A stretch of 19,124 nt of DNA from Actinomycetota bacterium (GCA_005883235.1 VAYE01000157.1:1-19124); one strand, 5' to 3'. Shown: positions 7,683 to 13,946, numbered from the stretch's first letter. The notes: a model not told the origin generated them from the sequence alone. Program-made: numbers and translations.

Positions 7683-7696
7683 CGTAGGGCCCTACG
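7683..7696. promoter_or_regulatory. 14-bp perfect palindrome abutting a start codon
   Basis: CGTAGGGCCCTACG reads the same on both strands and touches the ATG of the coiled-coil gene (start at 7682, minus). Its position suggests an operator or a short mRNA hairpin that could mask the start. GC-rich DNA makes chance palindromes more likely, so function is only a possibility. Confidence 0.35.
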
Positions 7697-7753
7697 GCCG
7701 GTGAAGCACGACGAGCGCGGCCGCGAGACAGACCGTGGCAGCCGCAAGCGCCT

Positions 7754-8299
7754 TCAGAGCGGCCTCCGGAGCGCGCGTGAGCGACTCCGCACGGCCGCGA
7801 CGACGGCCTCCGGCCGGATCCGCTCGGCCACCGCGAAGTAACCCGTGAGGAGGGGAAAGCCGCCCCAGGCGAGCGCGAACCAGAGGTCGCCGTGGAAACG
7901 GCCCCCGAACAGCTCGAGGTTGTACGCGACGACGACGAACCCGCCGAGCGCGACGAAGACGAGGAGCCACGGCTCGCGCGCGAGCGCCCCGCCGATCCCG
8001 ATCGCGACTGCGGCCCCGATCGACACCGCGGCGAGCCCCAAGAGCGTTCCGCGCCCGATCTGCGTCCCGAGCGGGCGTCCGTTCAGCTCGTCCAGCGCGT
8101 GGGCGCCGATCCCGACCGCCAGGAAGAAGGCGGTCACGGCGAGCGCGAGCCGCCAGTACCGCAGATCCGGGGCGAGGCTCGCGCCGATCACCACGTACGA
8201 GAGATGCCACAGCGTGTAGGGCGGGTGGAGGAGGGTGACGTAGTCGCGCCACCCGCCCGGCGACAATGCGTAGAAAGCGGGGCGAGCCGGGCTCGTCAC
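7754..8299 (-). CDS. Small polytopic membrane protein, unknown (possibly prenyltransferase-like)
   Basis: Protein of 181 residues with about five membrane segments: LWHLSYVVIGASLA (29-42), LALAVTAFFLAVGIGAHAL (about 51-69), LLGLAAVSIGAAVAIGIGGAL (85-105), WLLVFVALGGFVVVAYNLELF (110-130) and LWFALAWGGFPLLTGYFAVA (138-157). Between segments is HALDELNGRPLGTQI, an acidic-plus-basic loop faintly like the Asp-rich loops of UbiA prenyltransferases, and the N-terminal WRDYVTLLHPPYTLWHLSYV also resembles that family's opening helix. However, it is far shorter than UbiA (about 290) and lacks a clear NDxxDxxxD. GTG 8299 overlaps the stop of the MenG-like gene in GTGA, so the two are coupled. A role beside a quinone-type methyltransferase is tempting but unproven. 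Confidence 0.65.
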   Translation of the reverse strand: MTSPARPAFYALSPGGWRDYVTLLHPPYTLWHLSYVVIGASLAPDLRYWRLALAVTAFFLAVGIGAHALDELNGRPLGTQIGRGTLLGLAAVSIGAAVAIGIGGALAREPWLLVFVALGGFVVVAYNLELFGGRFHGDLWFALAWGGFPLLTGYFAVAERIRPEAVVAAVRSRSRALRRPL

Positions 8300-9015
8300 G
8301 CCCGCCGGCCCCACACGACGAGGGCGCCGCCGAGGCTGAGCCGGCGCGCCCTGACGTCCTCGATGCCGGCGTCCCGCCACAGCGCCAGCAGCCGCTCCGG
8401 CGGGTGCTCCGCCGCGAAGCGGCGGATGCTGGGCCCCAGGAATCGCCCGACCTCGCTCCACCCAGGCGAGATCGCACGGCCTGCGACCGGCAGCCCGACG
8501 CGCACGTAGGCCTCCCACGCGCCGCGCCAGATTCCTTGCGGGACGGCGAACTCGAGCGACGCGATGGAGCCGCCGGGCCGGACGACGCGCGCGAGCTCAC
8601 GCAGCGTCGTACCAGGATCGTCGACGTACCGCAGGAGGTAGGTGAAGGTGAGTCCGTCGAACGAGGCGTCGTCGAACGGGAGCAGCTCGGCGCTGCCTTC
8701 GACGAGCTCGATTCGGCCGGCGAGGCCGGCCGTGGCCACCCTCTCGCGCGCCTCGGCGAGCATCTCCGCGCTCTGGTCGAGCCCGACGACCGAGCAGCCG
8801 GTCCGGCGCACGAGCTCGACCGCCACCGCCGCCGTGCCCGTCGCGACGTCGAGAACTGTGTGATCCGGGCCGGCGTTGATCCGCGAGACGAGGAAGCGCC
8901 GCCACCGCGGGTCTTGGCCGAGAGAGAGCAGCCTGCTGTAGCGGTCGTAGCTCGCGCCGAGTGGCGCGAACAGCCTGCGAGCATGCAGGTTCCGAGCGGA
9001 GAGGGCCTCGGCCAA
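8296..9015 (-). CDS. Class I SAM-dependent methyltransferase, UbiE/MenG-like
   Basis: Protein of 239 residues resembling UbiE/MenG C-methyltransferases, which methylate demethylmenaquinone at the membrane face. Visible features: FAPLGASYDRYSRLLSLGQD plus PRWRR (residues 16-40), equivalent to the family's FdxxAxxYDxxNxxxSxGxxxxWR; SAM motif I VLDVATGTAAVAVEL (54-68); acidic GLDQSAEML (78-86); FDGLTFTYLLRYVDDP; and LRELARVVRPGGSIASLEFAVP. It departs from canonical UbiE after this point, so the substrate may be another lipid quinol. The start is TTG 9015, chosen because a minus-strand -10 box TAGACT lies exactly 6 nt upstream, placing +1 on the T of TTG. It is first gene of the coupled pair with the membrane protein at 7754-8299. 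Confidence 0.78.
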   Translation of the reverse strand: MAEALSARNLHARRLFAPLGASYDRYSRLLSLGQDPRWRRFLVSRINAGPDHTVLDVATGTAAVAVELVRRTGCSVVGLDQSAEMLAEARERVATAGLAGRIELVEGSAELLPFDDASFDGLTFTYLLRYVDDPGTTLRELARVVRPGGSIASLEFAVPQGIWRGAWEAYVRVGLPVAGRAISPGWSEVGRFLGPSIRRFAAEHPPERLLALWRDAGIEDVRARRLSLGGALVVWGRRA

Positions 9016-9021
9016 CGCCTC

Positions 9022-9031
9022 AGTCTAAGCT
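9022..9031. promoter_or_regulatory. Bidirectional promoter with overlapping -10 boxes
   Basis: AGTCTAAGCT holds TAGACT on the minus strand (9027-9022) and TAAGCT on the plus strand (9026-9031), sharing the central TA pair. Each box is 6 nt from a start codon: TTG 9015 on the minus strand and ATG 9038 on the plus strand. Both transcripts would therefore be leaderless and the two polymerases would compete for the same DNA. Confidence 0.55.
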
Positions 9032-9037
9032 GGCTCG

Positions 9038-9589
9038 ATGGGTCTCAGGGAGGAGCTGGGACGGGCCGCCGAGCTGGCGGAGCCCTTCGCGGCTCCCGGC
9101 GAGTCGCTGGCGGGGGTACTTCCCGCCGAGCCCGGCCAGGGCAGACGTGTCTACCTCTGCGCCTTCGCTGACGGGGAGGGCCGGCGGACCTGGGTCGCGC
9201 TCGACGGCGTGGGGGCTCCGATCTCCAGTCGCGCTGCCGTCCGGGAGGCCGTCTCGATCGCGGCGCTCTGCGAGCTCGCCGAGGAGACCGCGGCCGGCGG
9301 CGACCTCGAGGAGCTGCGCGCCGAGCTCGTGACGCTGCGGCTTACCGAGAGCCCGCCCGGAATCGAGGAGGCGGAGGCAGCGGCGCTTGCGCTCGAGCGT
9401 GAGCTCGGGACACCGCCGCGCCTCGCGACGCCGAGCTACCTGGACGCGCTCGGATTGGCCACACGGCGGCTCGAGCAGGCGCTCGGCAACGGCGGCTCAC
9501 CATTCGCGGTCGCGATGGCGCACGGGATCGTGACGGTCGAAGAGCTCGCGAACGAGGTCGAGGGGCGCTACAAGCTGGAGCTCACGTGA
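9038..9589 (+). CDS. Uncharacterised acidic alpha-rich protein
   Basis: Soluble protein of 183 residues, rich in Glu, Ala and Leu, with no signal peptide, membrane segment or motif I recognise. The N-terminal third has a short beta-like section (RRVYLCAFADGEGRRTWVAL) followed by GAPISSRAAVREAVSIAALCELAEETA. The rest is mainly helical, ending in GIVTVEELANEVEGRYKLEL. A role in small-molecule or nucleic-acid binding cannot be deduced. ATG 9038 lies 6 nt after a -10 box (TAAGCT), consistent with a leaderless mRNA. It is divergent from the MenG-like gene and is followed, 51 nt on, by another small gene with its own promoter-like box. Confidence 0.7.
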   Translation: MGLREELGRAAELAEPFAAPGESLAGVLPAEPGQGRRVYLCAFADGEGRRTWVALDGVGAPISSRAAVREAVSIAALCELAEETAAGGDLEELRAELVTLRLTESPPGIEEAEAAALALERELGTPPRLATPSYLDALGLATRRLEQALGNGGSPFAVAMAHGIVTVEELANEVEGRYKLELT

Positions 9590-9627
9590 CCGCACCCTTC
9601 AGTGCTCCTGGGGGCGCGCACGACAGC

Positions 9628-9633
9628 TAAGGT
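9628..9633 (+). promoter_or_regulatory. -10 box TAAGGT upstream of the small gene at 9641
   Basis: TAAGGT sits 7 nt before GTG 9641, matching the spacing at xseA and the EamA gene. It helps to select GTG 9641 over the upstream in-frame codon at 9602, which would precede the promoter. Confidence 0.5.
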
Positions 9634-9640
9634 TGCGGGC

Positions 9641-9937
9641 GTGGAAGGTGGCTTCGGATTCCCCTTGGGCGGCGACCCGGAAGAGCTGATGCGCGGGTTG
9701 CGCGAGTTCGCCGAGCAGCAGGCGGAGACGGTGCAGGAGGCGCAGCGGGAGCAGTTCGCGACGCTGACGCTCAACACGGCCGTCGAGCTGACCGGCGCGG
9801 CACTCGGGCAGATTCGTGTCGAGGGCGGGCCCGACGAGCAGGCGATCGCGCTTCGCGACGCCATGCGCGTCCTCTTCCCCGAGGCGGTGGCGCTCGTGAG
9901 CGCCGCCCGCCAGGGCTTCATGCGCGAGCGCTCCTAG
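9641..9937 (+). CDS. Small uncharacterised helical protein
   Basis: Protein of 98 residues. After a Gly-rich start (VEGGFGFPLGGDPEELMRGL) it is almost entirely helical: FAEQQAETVQEAQREQFATL, then NTAVELTGAALGQ, then DEQAIALRDAMRVLFPEAVALVSAAR (quoted in part). There is no signal peptide, Cys pair or known motif. The start is taken as GTG 9641 because TAAGGT lies 7 nt upstream; the frame is open to 9602 but those codons would lie before the promoter. It could be a small structural or regulatory protein; no function is offered. A 210-bp repeat-bearing gap follows. Confidence 0.62.
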   Translation: MEGGFGFPLGGDPEELMRGLREFAEQQAETVQEAQREQFATLTLNTAVELTGAALGQIRVEGGPDEQAIALRDAMRVLFPEAVALVSAARQGFMRERS

Positions 9938-9983
9938 CGCTTCGACCGCACACTCTCGTCGAACCCTCGCGCGCGTTCCGTGA

Positions 9984-9998
9984 CGGTGTCTGACACCG
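9984..9998. repeat. Palindromic intergenic repeat, copy A
   Basis: CGGTGTCTGACACCG: two 7-bp arms around a single T. It is preceded by TTCCGTGA, a context nearly repeated at copy D. Directly downstream and sharing its last G is a perfect 12-bp palindrome GGGACCGGTCCC (9998-10009). Copy B lies exactly 100 bp on, and a 7-bp-stem hairpin CGAAGCC-AAGC-GGCTTCG (10031-10048) lies midway. The 9938-10147 gap holds only these elements and the PRODH promoter. Confidence 0.7.
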
Positions 9999-10083
9999 GG
10001 ACCGGTCCCGCGGAGACGGCTTTGACCCGTCGAAGCCAAGCGGCTTCGCAGCGTTTCGACCCACCTCGGTCGCAGTTCGCGCA

Positions 10084-10098
10084 CGGTGTCTGACACCG
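10084..10098. repeat. Palindromic intergenic repeat, copy B
   Basis: Identical 15-mer to copy A. Its 3' flank to about 10122 (ending CGGGACGGG) matches the flank of copy D at 16514-16553 at roughly 36 of 40 positions, so the repeated unit is longer than the palindrome. It lies just upstream of the PRODH -10 box. Confidence 0.7.
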
Positions 10099-10130
10099 GG
10101 ACCCGGCCCGCCGGGACGGGCGGCGGAGAC

Positions 10131-10136
10131 TAGAAT
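10131..10136 (+). promoter_or_regulatory. -10 box TAGAAT upstream of proline dehydrogenase
   Basis: TAGAAT is the best -10 match in the window and ends 11 nt before GTG 10148, implying a leader of only a few bases. No -35 is recognisable; the DNA upstream is the flank of repeat copy B. Confidence 0.55.
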
Positions 10137-10147
10137 CGCGGCCGCTC

Positions 10148-11071
10148 GTGGCCATCCTCGACCGCGCGATCGTTCGTCTGCTGCCGGCGGTCCCGCGGCC
10201 GGTCGTGGAACGGCTCGCACAGCGCTACATCGCGGGCCCCGAGCTGAAGGACGCGCGGGAGGCAGTCCGGCGGCTCAACAAGCAAGGGAAGCTGGCGACG
10301 ATCGACGTCCTCGGCGAGGAGGTCACGAGCGAGGCCGACGCCGCCGCGATCGTCCGCGCCTACCAGGACGTCTTCGCCGACATCGAGCACTGCGGCCTCG
10401 ACTCGAACGTGAGCGTCAAGCTGACTGCGCTCGGGCTCAAGCTCGACTACGACCTCTGCCGGGAGAACCTCGAGAGCGTCGTCCGCGACGCGGCCGCCCG
10501 CGGGAACTTCGTCCGGATCGACATGGAGGACTCGAGCTGCACCGACGACACGCTGCGTCTCTACCGCGAGCTGCGGGAAGCCGGGCACGACAACGTGGGC
10601 GTCGTGCTCCAGGCATACCTGCGGCGCACCGTCGACGACATCCGTGCGCTCGCCGACCTCGAGCCGAGCGTACGGCTCTGCAAGGGGATCTACGTCGAGT
10701 CGCCCATGATCGCCTTCCCCGACTTCGACGCCGTCCGGGCGAACTTCGTCAAGGCCCTCGAGGCGCTGCTCGACGCGGGCGCGTACGTCGGGATCGCGAC
10801 GCACGACGAGTGGCTCGTCGACGAGGGGCGCCGGATCGTCGCCGAGCGCGTGCTCGAGACGAGCGAGTACGAGTTCCAGATGCTCCTTGGCGTGCGCCGG
10901 GATCTCGGCGACAGGCTCGTCGCCGACGGGCACCGCCTGCGGATCTACGTCCCGTTCGGCCGGCACTGGTACGCGTACTCGCTCCGCCGCCTGCAGGAGA
11001 ACCCGAAGATCGCCGGCTACATCGCCGCCGACGCGATCGGGCGCGTCATCCCCTTCCGCAACGGCCGGTGA
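10148..11071 (+). CDS. Proline dehydrogenase (monofunctional PRODH)
   Basis: FAD-dependent enzyme oxidising L-proline to pyrroline-5-carboxylate, usually at the membrane face, passing electrons to quinone. It has 307 residues, right for the monofunctional bacterial form rather than fused PutA. Barrel motifs in order: SVKLTALGLKLD, FVRIDMEDS, VVLQAYLRRT, RLCKGIYVES, GIATHDEWL, YEFQMLLGVR, and the C-terminal RIYVPFGRHWYAYSLRRLQE-NP, whose RRLxEN segment binds substrate carboxylate in this family. GTG 10148 follows a -10 box by 11 nt. The usual partner, P5C dehydrogenase, is not in the window. The last 55 nt overlap the convergent esterase gene. Confidence 0.95.
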   Translation: MAILDRAIVRLLPAVPRPVVERLAQRYIAGPELKDAREAVRRLNKQGKLATIDVLGEEVTSEADAAAIVRAYQDVFADIEHCGLDSNVSVKLTALGLKLDYDLCRENLESVVRDAAARGNFVRIDMEDSSCTDDTLRLYRELREAGHDNVGVVLQAYLRRTVDDIRALADLEPSVRLCKGIYVESPMIAFPDFDAVRANFVKALEALLDAGAYVGIATHDEWLVDEGRRIVAERVLETSEYEFQMLLGVRRDLGDRLVADGHRLRIYVPFGRHWYAYSLRRLQENPKIAGYIAADAIGRVIPFRNGR

Positions 11072-12090
11072 GGTGCGCCTGCCGCGTGCCCGCAGAACGA
11101 ACGGCTGAAGGCGACCCGCGGCGCCCTCCGCTCCGGGGGGAGCTCCTCGATCGCGCCGGCCGAGCCCTGCTGTCTGTATGCGGGGACGCGGATGCCGCTC
11201 GGAGGGACGAGCCCGAAGCAGGCAAGCGCCGCCGGCAGCTGCGTCGCCGGGTGCATCTCGTGGGCGTGCTGCCAGTATCCGACCACCTCCTGCGCAGGCG
11301 CGCCGGGCGCGATTGTGCGCAGCCGCCTGTAGAAGAGGCCGCTCTCGCGTGGCTGATCGGTGACCACGCGGTCGCGGAAGCTCCACCAGAGCTGGAGCGG
11401 AACGCCGCGGCGGGCGATCGCCACCACCGAGGAGATCGGGCTGCGGGCTCGGTACGCGTCCGGTAGCTCGGCGGGCGTTCCGCCGATCTCGGTCCTCGCC
11501 AGCGCCGGGAGGCGGTGCTCGCCTCGGGTGACGAAGAAGGCTCGGTATCGAGCGGCCATGTCGGTGACGGCGTCGAACGCGGCCACACCCGCCAGCCGTA
11601 CGTCCGGATGGGCGGCGAGCAGGAGAACCTCCTGACCGCCCATGCTGTCGCCGGCGGCGTAGATGCGGCGAGGATCGATCGTGAGCCAGGGAAAGGCGGT
11701 CCGCACCAGGGCCGGGAGCCGGGCGAGGTCGTCGATCTGGCCCGCGTATCCCCACGAGTAGAGCGGCAGCCGCCGCCCCTGCCCGTCGGGAGAGACGACG
11801 GCGAAGGGACCGCGCGCAGGGAGGTCGCCCCAGAAGCGGAGGTTGTACGCGCCGTCGACGCCGCGCCCGTGCGGCGAGATCACGAGCGGGATCGGCGGAT
11901 GGTTGCGCTCTCCGTACCAGGCCGGGAGCACGAGATACGCCCTCCGCAGGCTCCCCGCGTGCGACGGGTACGCGAACGTGAGGACTTTGACCCGAGCGGT
12001 GTTCCCATGGAGGACGGGACCTGTGTTGAACGCCGTCGCGACGGCGACGAACAACACGGAGAGCGAAGCGGCGAGCGGGTGCTTTCGCAA
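11017..12090 (-). CDS. Exported alpha/beta-hydrolase (esterase/feruloyl-esterase-like)
   Basis: Predicted serine hydrolase of 357 residues. A short signal-like N-terminus (RKHPLAASLSVLFVAVATAF) is followed by an esterase-D/polyhydroxybutyrate-depolymerase-like domain: RAYLVLPAWYG, PLVISPHGRGVDG (oxyanion loop), FAVVSPDGQG, RRIYAAGDSMGGQEVLLLAA with nucleophile Ser149, then WWSFRDRVVTD offering Asp240 or Asp245, and WQHAHEMHP with candidate His. The start is TTG 12090, 6 nt after the methyltransferase stop, because it gives the signal peptide; an ATG start is absent nearby. The C-terminal 18 or so residues overlap the PRODH gene antisense and look low-complexity, so the stop at 11017 may be a drifted one. 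Substrate is unknown. Confidence 0.78.
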   Translation of the reverse strand: MRKHPLAASLSVLFVAVATAFNTGPVLHGNTARVKVLTFAYPSHAGSLRRAYLVLPAWYGERNHPPIPLVISPHGRGVDGAYNLRFWGDLPARGPFAVVSPDGQGRRLPLYSWGYAGQIDDLARLPALVRTAFPWLTIDPRRIYAAGDSMGGQEVLLLAAHPDVRLAGVAAFDAVTDMAARYRAFFVTRGEHRLPALARTEIGGTPAELPDAYRARSPISSVVAIARRGVPLQLWWSFRDRVVTDQPRESGLFYRRLRTIAPGAPAQEVVGYWQHAHEMHPATQLPAALACFGLVPPSGIRVPAYRQQGSAGAIEELPPERRAPRVAFSRSFCGHAAGAPHRPLRKGMTRPIASAAM

Positions 12091-12095
12091 TCCGG

Positions 12096-12731
12096 CTAGC
12101 TCTCGGGCTTGCGCGCGACGAGCAGGAGCTCGCCGGGCACGCGGCGAGTCTGTGGGAGCAGCGCGCTGTCGCCGGGGAGCTCCTGCAGTCCCTGCACGAC
12201 GAGGCCGCCTTGGACGACCGCGGTCACCACCTGGTCGAGGCGCCAGCGGCTCTCGTCGAAGTAGTCCTCCTTCCAGCGCAGCGACTCGTCGAGGCACCCG
12301 AGCACCGGGTGCTCGTCGTGGAGGATCAGATCGCCGCCTGGTCTGAGCGCGGCGACGATCCCGGCGACCCAGCCGTCGAGGGCCTCGAGGAAGCCCAGCA
12401 TGCCCTCGCCCGCGAAAACGAGATCGAAGCGCCCGCGCCGGAGCTCCAGGGGAAGCTGGTGGACGTCGCCCTGGACGAACGCCACCGCGGGCGCCCGCTC
12501 CCTCGCGGCCGCCACCGCCTCCGCGGAGCTGTCGACCCCGGTGACGAGCGCGCCGAGCCCCGCCAGCTCCGCGGTCGCATTTCCGGTGCCGCACTGGAGC
12601 TGGAGGACGTGCTTTCCGGTCAGATCGGGGAGCAGCGCCTCGACGGCGGCGGGAATGCCCGCGCCGCCTCCCTCCTCGCGGGGACGATGCGCCTCGTCCC
12701 AGACCCGGCGGTTGTGGTCGGTCGGCTCCAT
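12096..12731 (-). CDS. Class I SAM-dependent methyltransferase
   Basis: Soluble protein of 211 residues with a Rossmann methyltransferase core: motif I VLQLQCGTGNATAELAGLG (residues 42-60), GVDSSAEAVAAARER, QGDVHQLPLELRRGRFDLVF, and the AALRPGGDLILHDEHPVLG strand-loop. The N-terminus (HNRRVWDEAH) is like a widespread group of small-molecule methyltransferases; the substrate is not predictable. ATG 12731 overlaps the fabL stop in TGATG, so translation is coupled, and the esterase start lies only 5 nt beyond its stop. It is the middle gene of a fabL-methyltransferase-esterase string. Confidence 0.85.
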   Translation of the reverse strand: MEPTDHNRRVWDEAHRPREEGGGAGIPAAVEALLPDLTGKHVLQLQCGTGNATAELAGLGALVTGVDSSAEAVAAARERAPAVAFVQGDVHQLPLELRRGRFDLVFAGEGMLGFLEALDGWVAGIVAALRPGGDLILHDEHPVLGCLDESLRWKEDYFDESRWRLDQVVTAVVQGGLVVQGLQELPGDSALLPQTRRVPGELLLVARKPES

Positions 12732-13468
12732 CAGGCGAGGAGCGAGAAGCCGCCGTCGACGACGAGCGTGTGACCGCGAACCATCTCGGCGTCCGGAGAG
12801 GCGAGATACGCGACGGCGCCTGCCACGTCCTCCGGGTCGGCGAGGCGCCCGACCGGCGTGCGCTCGAGACTCTCCCGCACCATCCTCTCCTTGTTCGGGA
12901 AGTGGTCCAGCGCGCCGGTCTCGACGACGCCCGCGGAGACCGCGTTCACCCGCACCCCTTGCGGCGCCAGCTCGACCGCGAGGTAGCGGACGAGCGTCTC
13001 GAGCGCCGCCTTGGACGTGCCCACGAGGACGTAGTTCTCGAGCACGCGCGTCGACCCCAGGCTCGAGACGGCGACGATCGACGCGCCGCTCGGCATCGTC
13101 GGCGCGACGGCGCGCGTCAACGAGAGGAAGGCGCGCGCGTTCGCCGAGAGCGTCCAGTCCCAGTGCTTGTCCTCGGTCTCGAGGGCGGCGCGGATCACAC
13201 CCGTGGCCGCGCTGTGGACGAGGACGTCGAAGGGGCCGTGCCCGGCGAGCTCGCCCACGACTCGCTCCGACGCGACGTTGCCGCGCACGAGGATCGGCTC
13301 CGCGCCGGCGGTTCGCACTTCCTCGGCGGCCTCCTCGGCCGCGGCGTCGTTCCGCATATATCCGAGCACCATCCGCTTGGCGCCGTCGCGCGCGAACCGT
13401 CGTGCGATTGCGCGGCCGATCCCGCGCGTTCCGCCGGTCACGAGGACCGAGCGGCCCTCGTCGCTCAT
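12731..13468 (-). CDS. fabL: Enoyl-[acyl-carrier-protein] reductase, FabL type
   Basis: NADPH-dependent enoyl-ACP reductase of the SDR superfamily, last step of each fatty-acid elongation cycle in the cytoplasm. It has 245 residues, near B. subtilis FabL (250). Cofactor motif TGGTRGIG is at residues 11-18. The active site is VSSLGSTRVLENYVLVGTSK with Tyr146 and Lys153, a Y-x6-K spacing that marks FabI/FabL-type reductases rather than the Y-x3-K of classical SDRs. SSLGS-x-x-LENY..VG-SKAALE and the HFPN stretch are recognisably FabL-like, as is the ending VRGHTLVVDGGFSLL. ATG 13468 overlaps a small upstream ORF by 4 nt; GGGAAG precedes it. FabL is uncommon in actinobacteria, which often use InhA-like FabI, so clade membership deserves an alignment. 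Confidence 0.85.
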   Translation of the reverse strand: MSDEGRSVLVTGGTRGIGRAIARRFARDGAKRMVLGYMRNDAAAEEAAEEVRTAGAEPILVRGNVASERVVGELAGHGPFDVLVHSAATGVIRAALETEDKHWDWTLSANARAFLSLTRAVAPTMPSGASIVAVSSLGSTRVLENYVLVGTSKAALETLVRYLAVELAPQGVRVNAVSAGVVETGALDHFPNKERMVRESLERTPVGRLADPEDVAGAVAYLASPDAEMVRGHTLVVDGGFSLLA

Positions 13469-13662
13469 CTTCCCGGCGGCAAAGGATCGTACGCGGGGGC
13501 CGCGCTCGGCAGCCCCTCCCAGCCGGGCCGCGTCCGCGACTCCTTCGGGCTGTCGTCGGCCTTCGAGGAGGCGTGTCCGAGCCGGTCGAGGAGTGCCATC
13601 TTCTCCTCCCCGTAGTGCCGGACCGGATGGTCGTCCGGAAGGTCCATGACGAGCTCGCGCAC
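13465..13662 (-). CDS. Small uncharacterised protein, coupled to fabL
   Basis: Frame of 65 residues beginning GTG 13662 (alternative ATG 13647): MRELVMDLPDDHPVRHYGEE, then KMALLDRLGHASSKADDSPK, then a Pro-rich tail. The codon pattern and acidic/charged N-terminus look more like coding sequence than the shadow frames, and it overlaps the fabL ATG by 4 nt in an ATGA junction. No domain is recognised. No clear Shine-Dalgarno is seen. The upstream limit of the frame is a TGA inside the 126-bp repeat. Confidence 0.45.
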   Translation of the reverse strand: MRELVMDLPDDHPVRHYGEEKMALLDRLGHASSKADDSPKESRTRPGWEGLPSAAPAYDPLPPGR

Positions 13663-13687
13663 GCGCGCGCGAAGCTGGTACGCGAAG

Positions 13688-13813
13688 CCGCCTTGTCGGT
13701 GCCGCTTTCAGGACGCGCAGACTTCGTATGCGCGTCCGTCTGAAATGACCGGTCGACCCGCTTGTGTCTGGGATCGCGCTACTACGAGGTGGGTAGTGTC
13801 GGAGCCATGAGGC
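13688..13813. repeat. 126-bp direct repeat, copy 1
   Basis: First unit of a tandem duplication (period 133 bp). It contains a dyad TTTCAG-GACGCGCA / TGCGCGTC-CGT-CTGAAA (13706-13745, 9-nt loop), a -10-like TAGTGT at 13794-13799 and an ATG at 13807. One base differs from copy 2 (G13778 versus T13911). The ATG would open a 24-residue Arg-rich peptide ending at TGA 13879-13881. Confidence 0.9.
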
Positions 13814-13820
13814 CGCGGCA

Positions 13821-13946
13821 CCGCCTTGTCGGTGCCGCTTTCAGGACGCGCAGACTTCGTATGCGCGTCCGTCTGAAATGACCGGTCGACCCGCTTGTGT
13901 CTGGGATCGCTCTACTACGAGGTGGGTAGTGTCGGAGCCATGAGGC
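13821..13946. repeat. 126-bp direct repeat, copy 2, carrying the EamA promoter and start
   Basis: Second unit, separated from copy 1 by 7 bp (CGCGGCA). It repeats the dyad at 13839-13878 and the TAGTGT box, and ends with the true ATG AGG of the EamA gene. With the 7-bp filler it forms an extra 9-bp stem GCGGCACCG-CCTTGT-CGGTGCCGC (13815-13838) that copy 1 lacks. Confidence 0.9.
13927..13932 (+). promoter_or_regulatory. -10 box TAGTGT of the EamA-DHA2 operon
   Basis: TAGTGT ends 7 nt before ATG 13940, the same geometry as other leaderless candidates here. An identical box with identical spacing occurs at 13794-13799 before ATG 13807 in repeat copy 1, so the operon may have two promoters. Confidence 0.5.

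Noticed and set aside
6198..7841. 547-codon plus-strand frame opposite the coiled-coil gene
   Set aside because: It mirrors the coiled coil in antisense (Leu/Arg/Ala/Glu repeats); the minus strand gives a coherent anchor plus heptad protein.
13895..13939. An upstream start for the EamA gene
   Set aside because: The extension is not membrane-like, would precede the -10 box, and lies in the repeat; ATG 13940 begins right at the first membrane segment.
13688..13946. The tandem duplication as a simple assembly error
   Set aside because: The copies differ at one base (13778/13911) and are joined by a unique 7-bp filler that occurs in neither flank, which argues for a real duplication, though reads should confirm it.
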